Assembly: GCA_963082875.1 (NCBI GenBank)
Contig: OY720103.1
Span: 186,001 to 250,000, forward strand
Direction: 5' to 3'
From: Corella eumyota
Taxonomy: Eukaryota > Chordata > Ascidiacea > Phlebobranchia > Corellidae
DNA length: 64,000 bases
Part shown: piece after piece, positions 25,911-37,300 of the stretch
Position numbering within the stretch: the first letter of the stretch is position 1
Layout of the letters: each line of letters begins with the position of its first letter
Made by a program: the position numbers and the translations under genes
The notes under the pieces: generated by a model
The model's input: the letters and a program-made list of their open reading frames with translations, nothing else
The model's database searches: none
Told to the model about the DNA's origin: nothing

Positions 25911-26660
25911 AAACGTACAACTATTCTCCGTATTGCTTTAAATTAATTTCGAATAACTAGATAAATTTTATCGTTTGCAAACTATTGTCAGATTGTACCT
26001 AATCAAATTACCTTCAGACCTGTAATCTTGCATTTTCGTGCAAACTAAGAACAAGTATTTGCTTTTATACAAACTTAAAACAATTAAAATTTAAAAATAA
26101 ACTTTTATAAAATTGCAAAAAACTTTATATAATTGCTCTAAAATTTTGCAAATTGTTTTCAATTAATATCAGGCACCGACTTTTACTTGTGGCACGAAAT
26201 TTATTGAATCTTTTTCGGCACAATTTTTGTCTTCGGTACATTTTTTAAAATTAAAAATTTTCTAAAAAAATTATTTTAAAGCTAATATGAAAACTTTTAA
26301 ACGTAAAAACAACAAATTTTAAGTTTTAAATTGTTGTAAACCTTATTTTACAGTCGTAAAATAAGTTTGTTCGATTCCACTGTTTTATTGCCCTGAATAT
26401 TAGTTATAAATAAACGTACAACTATTCTCCGTATTGCTTTAAATTAATTTTGAATAAACTAGATAAATTTTATCGTTTATTCGTTTGCAAAATATTGTAA
26501 CTAATCAAATTACCTTCAGACTGTCAGACCTTGCCTTTTAAACGTAAAAACAACATAAATTAAAACTAAAAACAACAAATTTTAAGTTTTAAATTGTTGT
26601 AAACCTTATTTTACAGTTGTAAAAATAAGTTTGTTCAAATCCTTTGGCTGTTGTATTGCC
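25911..26660. repeat. Diverged segmental tandem duplication, unit about 500 bp
   Basis: The sequence starting aaacgtacaactattctccg at 25911 recurs at 26412. A later block (acaacaaattttaagtttta) near 26310 recurs near 26570. The second copy is shorter because of internal deletion. Confidence 0.8.
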
Positions 26661-26951
26661 ATAAATAATATTTATAAATAACAAAGATATTTTTTTGTAG
26701 AGTAATGTAAGATAGTTTAGTTTAATTACACTAATCCAAGTAAATCAAATTATACAACCAATATAAGGGATGGTGGTTTAACGCTCGATTAGGTTTTACG
26801 ATCTAACAAAAAAGTTTTGTAAATATTTGCCCAGTCTGCAACATGTAAAACATTATTGCTTGTTTGTGCAACATTTAAGCCAAGTTTTAATGCATTAAAG
26901 TTTGATTTGTAACCTATATTGCTTGAATAAGAAAGACTTAAGGTTTTAAAG

Positions 26952-29900
26952 ATGTCTTCCTTGAGAGAAAATGATGAAAAGAAAGTGGAAGTTATTGAGG
27001 TAAAATGGTTGTTATTCTAAACTAATTAAAAATTGCGGTTTTATAAATTCTTAAATATGCAAACTTAAATACAAAGTCCTCCAAATGAACTTTAATGTCT
27101 CTACTAACAAGTCAACTTATATAAAGATTAAACCATAATCATAAGATTGATCAACATTGCTCCAATGTCGTAGTAATTTTACATGAAGTATTAATTAACG
27201 TTTTCTTACCATATCTATAAAAATCACCTGCCAAGTAAAACTACAATCATTAAGACCTCTTAAAGTAAGTCAAATATGATCATAAAGTTTAACAATCTAG
27301 GAGAAGACGCCTGGATTTTACATCAAAGCTCGCTACGTCCTCGCTTTCATGGGCTTCATGGGAATGTTCAACGTCTACTCGACCAGGAACAATTTGAGCG
27401 TCGCCATCGTTGCCATGGTGAACTCCAGCTCCGAGAACGAGGGAAACGCTTCAGATATTTGCCCGGATCAGGGTATGGCTGGATCTTCTCAACCTAACAC
27501 GGTAAAACGAAAGTTAAACTTTTTTAATCAAATAAAAGGCATTTGTGCTTTTGTTAATTTGAATACCTATAAGTGCCAACATTATATTTTCTTGATTCTG
27601 CCGATGCACAAGATTACAATTTGTTCAGAACTCTTTGTAGAAAACGATTTGTTAATTTCTAGGCATTTTTGTCACCAACGGAGTTTTTTAACTGATATTT
27701 TTAAGCTTATTTTTTTAAGTACACTTAACTTATAGAACGGGATATTTGCTTGGAACACAGCGCAGCAAGGTTTAGTGTTAGGAGCTTACTACTACGGCTA
27801 CATATTCAGCAACATCCCAGGTGCTTGGTTGGCCAGAAGATTCGGTTTCAAAATTGTTCTTGGTTTGGCGATGTTGATTAGCTCAGGAATCACTCTACTC
27901 AGCCCCATCGCAGCTTACTCAAGTTTCGAGTTATTTGTGGCGTTGAGAATTTTGCTTGGTCTGACTCAGGTAACTTAATGTCCTATTTGTTACAGGGTTT
28001 ATACTTTAACTCATAAACTACGTCACATCTGCCTAAGTCGAGGCCTAACGCATTGAACGTTTTTTTGAAAGCGATTAAAATGTTACACGGGGTATCAAAA
28101 TCTCCTACTTACAGGGCGTAACGTTTCCTACAATGCACGGAGCGTGGGAGCATTGGTCTCCTCCTCTTGAACGAAGTGCTCTCGTCTCCTTCCACATGTC
28201 GGGATCAAGTTTTGGGACGTGTGTCGTTCTACCACTAGCTGGCGTTATTGCTGATACTTTGGGCTGGGAGGCCGTGTTTTATGTAACTGGTAACTGAGTT
28301 GTTGAAGTTTGTCTACTTTTTTATTATTTGTTTATCCTCGATGTGAGAAGGTTGATATTACGACCCAAACATACAGAAACATCAATTACCCTGACCCAGT
28401 CTCGAGTTGACTTCGGCAGTTTGGAATATTATGGATTATAATTGCCTGATAACTAGGCTGCTGAATAAGTGTTGGCTCAGGAATTCATACTGTTTATAGA
28501 GCTTTATTCAAGGGCCCGAGACTTCATGTAGTAAAGCCAATTGCTCCAGCCAATGTAAAACTAGGGTCAGGGTTTTTTTGTTAATAAAAGCGTTTTTAAA
28601 CTTGATTGTCACGTTACTACCAGCTGCTTACAACTTGGCTTACGCGGTCTTTTAACTTGCACCAGTTAATCATAAACACATTCAGGTGGTGGTGCGTTGT
28701 TGTGGTCGATCTTCTGGTTCCTGCTGGTTCACAATAAACCAGTTCTACATCCAAGAATCTCTGACCAGGAGAAGATTTTCATCATCGATTCCATCGGAAG
28801 GGATCATCATAAGAAAGATGTAAGAACGATTACGTTATAATGGTGATTTTCAAAAGTAGTTGTTAATACGATGATATCATAACGTTACAAGCTAAATGAC
28901 GTGATAGGTTAAAATTAAATGACGTCACCAAATTTTTTCTAGCATACCGAAAAAGTTCGAACCCCGTGGACATCGATGCTGACGTCACTTCCCCTTTTAG
29001 CGATCGTTTGCGGACATTTTGCGAGTAATTGGGGGAACTACACTCTACTCACCATGCTACCCACTTACATGTCAACCATACTCAAGTTCGATCTTAAAGC
29101 GGTGAGTTCTTGGGGTTGTGCGTTAAATTACCGCTGCCGGCATGTTACAGAAACCTTTGATTGCTGGTACTTAGGTTTTAGTAATAATGTTATTGGAATC
29201 CAAGGTTTTAAATGCAGTTATTTAAAGCCTTAGTAAAACTAATTTATGAGATCCAAGATATAATTACCACCACTTGCACGTTTTTTCCCGTGGTTCAAAA
29301 ATCCTTTAATTTCAGAGCGGTTTCCTATCCTCTCTTCCCTACATCTTACAATGGATCTTCACCGTAGTTGGAGGATACTTTACTGACGTCATACGACGAA
29401 GAGGATTGCTCAAAACCGTGGCAATCCGAAAAGTAAACACAACTCTAGGCCTGGTTATTCCGGCCCTGTTTGTTGTATTGGCGGGTTATATCGGTTGTGA
29501 CGTCACAACTGCTGTTGCGTTCTTCTGCATCAGTGTCATGTTTATAGGACTTACAGGTGAGTGTTTTTTCCTTGGGTATTTTATTAAGGAAGGATGTGCT
29601 GTTGTGACGTGTTTGAGCTATCAGTAAACCCCAGGCTTCAGGGTGAATGGTGTGGCATTGGTGAGATTCTAACTCGAAACCTGACGGCTCATCATCTAAT
29701 GTCGTAACATTTTGCAGAATAGGGAGTTTTTAAACAACTTTCTAATTATTTCCATATTTGAATATTTTGTTATTTTCTCCCCAGTCCCAGGTTGTAAAGC
29801 GAACGCGATTGATATAGCCCCAAAATATGGGGGAATCACCTACTCGATATCCAACACCATTTCAAATATTCCCGGGTTCTTAGCCCCACAAGTGGTTGGA

Positions 29901-30232
29901 TTATTATTGCTTGATGGGGTGAGAGAGAAAATTTTTTAAATTTGAATTTTTTATTAAAAGGCAAATTTAATTTAATTTATTTTCACCCCATTTTTAACCC
30001 CCCACGCAGAACAACCTGACCCAATGGCAAACAGTGTTCTGGATTTCAGCTGGGATTTACTTGGCAGGGGCAATCATTTATTTAATTTTTGGATCAGGGG
30101 TGGAACAAAGTTGGGCAAAGGGGAAGATCATTAAAACAAAATCAGAAGGTAAGAAAAAGGAATAATATTAAAGTTGAACAATTATCTAACATTTGTTTTT
30201 TAGATAAAGAGGTTATAATTTCAAAGTTATAA
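26952..30232 (+). CDS. SLC17-family anion transporter (sialin-like)
   Basis: Ten exons give 497 residues, close to the 495 of human sialin: 26952-26999, 27301-27501, 27736-27969, 28115-28289, 28686-28819, 28943-29101, 29316-29556, 29785-29918, 30010-30148 and 30204-30232. Family segments are clear: [20 protein letters not shown] at the first helix, [20 protein letters not shown] in helices 2-3, [20 protein letters not shown], and a late [16 protein letters not shown] block. This is a 12-helix major facilitator, probably moving organic anions or phosphate with Na+ or H+. Members work in lysosomes, vesicles or the plasma membrane, and which applies here cannot be told. Exon 8 has two acceptors 6 bp apart (tcccag), both in frame. 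The protein ends in SKL, probably by chance. Confidence 0.93.
28312..28562 (-). mobile_element. tRNA-derived SINE, diverged
   Basis: It lies in the intron between SLC17 exons 4 and 5. It shares tttatcctcgatgtgagaag, ccctgacccagtctcgagtt and the head end (catgtagtaaagccaa) with the other SINE copies. The B box is degraded. Confidence 0.75.
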
Positions 30233-31094
30233 ACATATTGTAATGGTGGAAACTGAAATAATGTCAAAACAAGAATTGTGCTTCAATTTATTAATCAACA
30301 CATTAAACTTGTATATAGAATTGAACTTTATTAAAAGACGAAACAATTACTACCAAATATACTAATACATCAACATTATATGATTAACTTGTAAACAAAC
30401 TAAAGAGTAACAGATTTGTCTGAAACATAGCACACATACATATATAAATACAACTAGATATTTAAATCTTATCAGTCTCTGAGAGCATATAACAAATAAT
30501 TATTTAACTATCACAAACATTTAAAACAACAAACAATTTAAGTTACCAACTTAAAATAGGCAGACCATAGCAAACACAGAAGCTAAATTTTGGATCATTT
30601 TTAAATTTAACGACAATTTCTTTAATTTTAGTGCAAAATTCAGTTTAAAAGTTGTTGACATTTATAATGTACAACTAGATACAGTGCAAATTTAAGAGAT
30701 TACTGACAATTTAAAATCAAGTTTTGACCCTTTTTTACAAATTTCTATTCTTAAGTTAATTAATAAACAAACTAATTGCCACAAATAATTATTGCAAAAC
30801 CACTCAATTAAGGCTCCCAAAATAAAACTTAATTGTAAATATATTGTTCTTACCAATAACGTTAGACATTAAATATTTCAAGTTTAGGATAAAATTGTAA
30901 AAGTTTTTAGATTAACGCAATTTAATATTTACTTTGAATCAAACTGAAGTTTAAAAAGCTGCCTCGTTTCTGAAGATTATAAAATAAAATTTGCAAAAGT
31001 TTTTTTTTCGGCATTTTCGATAATCCTAAAAAAATAAATTTGAGTTTTTTATAATTGTTTTTAAAATAACGACAATAATGTTAAACTTACCAGT
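30233..31094. other. Convergent 3' flanks of SLC17 and malectin genes
   Basis: No coding sequence seen. On the malectin strand a good splice donor (CTG|GTAAGT) lies just after the stop codon, so its 3' UTR may be spliced. Candidate polyadenylation signals for the minus strand lie near 30283 and 30325. Confidence 0.6.
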
Positions 31095-33464
31095 TTATAA
31101 TCTGCATAAACACAACAAAGTTGGAATAAAAAGAGCAAAAGCGATCATTATTGGCATCACAAGAGAACTACTGTCCTCTGCATATGGATTTGCAGCTGGA
31201 GGACCTGACTTAAATTTTGATTTTTTCTCATTTTTTTTCGAAGGTTTTTTCTCATTTCTATCAAAGTTTTCTTCCGAATCCTCATCAAGGTCCTCTTCTT
31301 CCTCCTCTTGATTTGATTCCAAGGTTTTCTGGAATTTCTTCTCAAGATCCGGAAGTTGAGGGACATCTACAAAAATTTGAAAAAAATTAAAAAACTAAAA
31401 TAAATTGAAATTTTACACAACAGTGACTTCAAAACTTTAAACCCAACAAAAAATATTTAAGTAAGAAGAAAATAAACAAAACAAACACCAAGGTTTACAC
31501 CAGGTTAAAGTTATACTTTAATCTTTGGTTACAGAAGTTAGACCACCAAAACCAAAGAGAAAATAAAAACACGGGCTTTGAAAGTTAATCAGGCGTTCCA
31601 AAATAACTTAAGAGATAAATGTTTACCTTCCACCGTTCCCTTCATTACATAGAAAGCACAAATCTTGGGGTTATCTGCTGCACCCTGAAAGAAATTGCAC
31701 AAATTTAAAATATTATTAAATTATGACCAATAAAAACAACAACTCTTGTGATAATATGGAAACAAAATAAGAGTGGGTTTTATATTAAACAATCAAACAT
31801 TAATACCCAACCCTTTGTAAAAACTATAATATTGGGTCTACCAATTACTTTACAGGACCACACATTTACGATGCAGAACAAAATATAAAATGTCAAAATT
31901 GTGTATATAGATATTTTATTTAGGGCAACTAAGAGAATTTCTAAGAAGAGGGTTAGGCCTGTGGTTATAAAAATTGTTTAATTGTCAATATTTGTTTTTT
32001 TAATTAAATGACAGTAATGACAGATAACAGTGATCCCAAATGGTCTTGCATGGTAATAACTATAAAATTAAACAAAATAGTTTATTTAAAGCAGAAAAAG
32101 TGAACCCACCTTGACCATTTCCACTTTAAGAACCCCGTTAAAAGTTGAATATTGACCGATAACGCTCAACTTTCCTTTCTTAATAGAAAGTGGAATAACT
32201 TCTTCATGTGCCGTGCTATGACCAACTTTATCGTAAATATCTAAGTCTTGTAAAACCAAATGTTGGTTGTTTAATTGAACATTAAATACCTGAAAGTAGA
32301 AATAAAATTATAGATTAATACTAAAACTGACAAATTAAGATTTCTTAAAAAAACTTATTAGCATTTTGTTTAATGTTAATACTGGCAAATTAAAAATCAA
32401 AAAACTATGCAATTTTTAACATAACTGATATTATTTAAGTTAAACAATTAAGTCAGACTTTAACACCTACTTTCAAGTTAGGTCCATAAAAGTAAACTTC
32501 CGCAAACTTTAACACCAGGACGTAGTCTCCGTCTTCCTTAATCGGAACCTGAATAAAACTTATTTTTTTAGAAAAAAATAAACTTTTACAAAAATTTGAA
32601 GTTGTACCTCATAAGAAAAAGGACCATCATGCCATCTTTCAGTCTGGTACAAAATCATATCTTGACCATCAACTCGATGAATTGGTTGCCTCTTTCCATA
32701 ATCACTACTCACTCCTATGGTTAAGGGATCAGATCTAAAAATATGAAATAACTGATTTATATTTATTGCAATTGGTTTTCTATGTGAAAAGTTGGTTTCC
32801 AAATTATCTAGATTAAATTCAATATATTTAAAGATGGTTAAAATATCATGGAAGATTTATTGCCCTGTTTTTGCCTGCCTGGTTGCTTAAAAATTTTGTA
32901 CACACAAAGCTGATGTCCAGCAGTTCATTAATAGTTTTTTTACTACATTTAATTTAAAAGTAACATAAAAATTGAAAAATAAACATGCATTTATTGTTCT
33001 AGTCATACCATTTTTTCACAAATATTTGCGCAGAGTTTAGTAATTCTATATTTAAGTTTAAGATTTTAGTTTAAAATTAAAAGATGTGTAAACTGAATAT
33101 TTTGGTACGATTGTGGTCATGCCATCTTTTACGCTTGTTGGCACAAGACCTCGTCAGAAACTTTAAACTGGTATTAAAATTAACTCAAAAACAAGACATT
33201 ATTATTAAAATTAACCCAAAACTTTCTGAACTGAAGGCTGTAAAGTTGGTCTTACATATTATTAACAAATAAATGCAAAAAACATAGATTTTAAAGAAAC
33301 AAATAATTTCTAATTTGTATTTTAAAGTCAACTTACAAATATTTAATTCCCTTAGAATCCACATGACTGTTACCTCCCGCATTTACTGCATAAATCACTT
33401 TTTGACCGACACAAAAACCAACAAATTGAAAAAAAATAAATAAATTACAAAATTGAAGATCCAT
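31095..33464 (-). CDS. MLEC: Malectin, ER carbohydrate-binding protein
   Basis: Six exons give 280 residues (human malectin has 292): 33464-33337, 32734-32608, 32548-32471, 32289-32110, 31684-31627 and 31366-31095. After a signal peptide the sequence reads [20 protein letters not shown], the start of the malectin fold. YGKRQPIH and [12 protein letters not shown] are also typical. An acidic Glu/Asp run and a Lys-rich segment precede the C-terminal membrane helix [19 protein letters not shown], almost as in vertebrate malectin. The vertebrate protein binds diglucosylated N-glycans in the ER and works with ribophorin I in glycoprotein quality control. The same role is inferred here. Its start lies about 840 bp from the start of the LTBP-like gene on the other strand. 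Confidence 0.95.
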
Positions 33465-34301
33465 AGTTTTTAATTTACGAGATTCTAAAAATAAAATAAA
33501 AGATTAAAATATTTTTAGTTGTCTAACCGTTTTAAAAATTAGCTGTTGATAAATCAAGCATATCTAAGTTCTTATTGTAATCATTCTAAGTAAGATTTTG
33601 CAACAAAAAACTCCTAATTTAACAAAAATTGTCAAAAATTCAATTTTTTGCTTTCAAAATTTTATTTTTTATTTTTCAGAATCGTCATCAAATTTGTTTA
33701 CTCGCTGTAGCGATTAAGACCACACATTGCTACGCATGACTAAAATAATACCAATTATACGATTTCTATGGACAAAGTTTAAACTTTCTATATTAAAAAA
33801 CAAATAATAACAAAATAATATTTAAATTATATTCAAAAATGCATATTTTTAAAAACTTTATTTCTTTTAAATGAAACAAATTTACTTTAAAAAAGGCTAA
33901 GCATCCAAAATTTAAAAAAATATATTTAAAAAGTTCTAGAAAATATAACAAAGTTTTACATTTAGACAAATAAAGTTGAATGTATAAATAGAAACAAACA
34001 CCTCTGTTTGACATGTAAGCTTATGTAGTTCGGAAACAATTAAAATATTTCTTCGACGACTATATTAGGAAAGCAACTTTTCGCAAATTTAAAAACTTTC
34101 GAAGCCGGCCTAAATAAATATCATTAAGTAGGTAAAAATGTACAAGATTAAGTCTAAGTCAAATTGTACGTCTTGTTTTAAGTTTTTAGATTTACACCAA
34201 GTTTCAAAGGTGTTAATATTGACATCTTCTTAATTGTAGAACTTAAAGTTAAGCAGCTTTTATGAAGCACCATTTTTACTTCGCAGAGCAAAATATATAA
34301 A
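33465..34301. promoter_or_regulatory. Shared 5' region of malectin (-) and LTBP-like gene (+)
   Basis: 837 bp between two divergent start codons, without coding sequence. It must contain the promoters of both genes or a bidirectional one. I see no clear TATA box or repeated motif. Confidence 0.5.
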
Positions 34302-37300
34302 ATGAAATCTATTACTAAAATCAAACCACAATTCGTCTTAACCTTAATTTTAAGTTGTTTAACATTGCAAGTATTCAGCAATTCTTCAGTAATATTGAGC
34401 ACAAAACAGTTGAGAAGAGAACAACGAAGATTAGACCAGCATCGTTATATTATTGGTAGCGGTGTTAACGCTTATCTACAACGACCGGTTCGCCATGTAA
34501 TTGGGTAAGAAAATAAAAAGTTATTTGAACAATATTTCGGCAAAGTTAATAAACTGTAAAAGATTGTTTTTCTAACAACCATTTCAAGCCTATAAAAACA
34601 AGATAACCGTGCTTACAGCAATGCAAAAATGTGAAAACTTTTTTGTATGTTTTAGTAAAGTTTGCGGTAACGAATGCTGCCCAGGATGGAAAAGATCAAA
34701 TCTAGGAAATTGTATAATTCGTAAGTTCAATAAGTTTTGCGTTTAATTTTTTTATTACCTGTTTAAAATAAATTAAAGGAAAGGCTACAGTAAAAAACAC
34801 ATCACATTTTAATTCGTATTAACCAATAAATATTGCAGCTATTTGCAACCCAGTTTGTCAAAACGAGGGAATCTGTGTGAACAACAACAGATGTAAATGT
34901 CAGTTTCCATTCAAAGGAGCAACTTGCCAATACAAAAATTTTAAAACAACTTTCGATCGTTTGATCCGAATTTTGAAACGAACCCCGCGACAAATTGTGA
35001 GAAGAAGATACAAACCAATTTACATTCCAATCTCAAGTAAGTTATTTTAAGTAAAACCATTTAAAATTATAAAAATCTCTTTTTTTGTATTTGTTAATGT
35101 ATTAAAGCAAAGTTAATGCTTTGTTAAGAAGAATTCTTATTTTGTTATTTTTAATTTATTTTTAGGGTTGGTAAATATATTTTTAAGTAGACTTGATAAC
35201 ATAGTTCAATCAATTTATCCTACAATAAATATGCCAATACCCCAAAATAACTTAATTATCAAAATTATTTAAAAGTTGCAAAGTTTAAAACAATTTCCTT
35301 TGATTTATTTCCTGAATCGGAATCATTCCTTTCAAGTTCAACATTATCGCAAAACTATTAATAATTTAATTGGCCTTATCTTGAACAAAAATAAAAATTA
35401 TATTTATAAAAAAAACAGATTTATTTAAAAACAAGTTTGGTGAAGCTCAGTAAATAAACCCACTCTGCACGACTTATTTTTTAAACATTGCTTTGAATTA
35501 ATTCTTCTTGTTAACATTCTTAAGCGCTTTTAAATACATCACACTAAAACAAACATTTTAGGCCACAAATATCGGAGTAGTTCATGTTACAACATTTACT
35601 GCCACAACGGAGGCTCCTGCATCAACGGGAAGTGTTATTGCGCGTCTTCATATTCAGGTAAGTCTAATTTATAAACATGTTACATTGCTATTACATTTAA
35701 CTAACTCAGATCCTGTGGCACTTTTGCACACGTTCATTAAAACGCTTTTTACTCCAAGGTTCAAGATGTGAACGCAAGAGTTACACCTGGCCAACTTACA
35801 CCCAAAAACAACCGACCTCAAGAACATCCCCAACTTCCAGGACATCTTATATCCCATCATCAAGGATATCCAATTCTTATGTTCCATCATCCAGAACATC
35901 CCATTCTTACGTTCCATCTTCCAGAACATCTCAATCCCACTCCGCATCTAGTTCAAGAATACAGACGCATGGTTTTCCAGTAGGTAAGTACAAAAAGACT
36001 TTTCATTAAATGTTAAATACAACCCCCTTAAAGATCAGCTTTGCACAAATATATATCAGCAGTGGGAATTAAACCGATGACCCCGGACGAAAGCTACAAA
36101 AGTTAACATCTCGGTTAATATGACTTATTTGAAAACTGAATTTTTACAGCAACGTGTCGTTCGTTTTGCCGGTATGGAAATTGTCGAATTATAAGAAGCA
36201 AGTTGGCGGTTTGTATTTGTTACCAAGGCTATATCGGAGATTTTTGTACCAAGACCAAACCTGTAACAAGTCAAACTTCACAGGTTTCACCGACTAAACA
36301 TATCAGCCATAAAACAGGTGAAAGAAAATTAAATATAAATTGGTGCTAATCTTTTTACGAATTTTTGTTTCGTCTGATGACGTAACGCAACTTGTAAATT
36401 CTAAACATCTGTTCTGTAACCTTAACCACGGAAACAATTGAAATGTTCAAAGCGCGATTGAACACAATTAGTTCCTGTCACGTCATAATTTGAGGTTAAG
36501 GCTTAGGTCCAGACACAACGCCTAAAAAACGTGATAAGACGAACACTTGCACCATTACAAACGGTCTCCTATTTAGTTGTTTGTTGGCTAAACTAAACTT
36601 TTATGTTTCAGGGTCCTTGGTATTAAGATGCCCAACTGGCTACCTCCAACATAATGGAGCTTGTAATGGTAAGTACTTTTTTCCTTACAACTTCAACGGT
36701 AAATTCTTTTAGTTGGAGTTAAGAATTGTTTGTATTTTTTATTTTTTAGATGTGGATGAATGTCGCGAAGAAAATCGATGTAACAATGGTATTTGTGTAA
36801 ACAACAAAGGATCGTTTGTTTGTAAATGTGATCATGGATTTCATTTAAATTCTGACAAAAATTCTTGTTTAGGTAAGTTTGAAGTTGAATTTATTACCAG
36901 CGATGGAAATCATACTCGGGACCTCGGGTTATAGTTTTATCAAAAGAAAGACCAGCAAGAAAGGATTAAACTTCAAACCATAAGAATTTAAGACAAACTT
37001 TAACGATAACCCAATTTAAATCTAAATATATAGAAGACCAGGACTCTACAACCAGGAAAAATGTTTGCTTCACCACCGTACCGAACCCAGGTTCATGTTT
37101 ACAAACAACAGAGGGTCTTACAAGTACGAGGGAGGGTTGCTGTTGTTCTGTTGGGGTGGCTTGGGGAGAGGATTGCGAAGTTTGCCCCAAACAAGGATCG
37201 CGTGAGTTTAAAGATATAAAGAAATTTAAAACAAAAAATTATTCTTATTATATGTAATGGGGTAATTAATGTGTAAATTATCGTTTCTTTAAAAGTTATA

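Larger units (their letters stand above)
20827..26951. other. Long AT-rich stretch without recognised genes
   Basis: About 6 kb, extremely AT-rich at 21.1-24.9 kb. It probably includes the 5' part or first intron of the zinc-finger gene and the promoter of the SLC17 gene. I see SINE fragments near 21000 and 25570, a four-copy tandem repeat at about 24531-24648 and a roughly 500-bp duplication at 25911-26660. No TGACGTCA octamer occurs here, unlike in many other parts of the window. Confidence 0.6.

Noticed and set aside
26921-26940. Sequence attgcttgaataag resembling the Ciona spliced leader
   Set aside because: It matches only part of the leader as I remember it, and there is no donor site or snRNA-like context.
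30224-30232. C-terminal SKL of the SLC17 protein as a peroxisomal signal
   Set aside because: PTS1 acts on soluble matrix proteins. In a 12-helix transporter the three residues are most likely coincidence.
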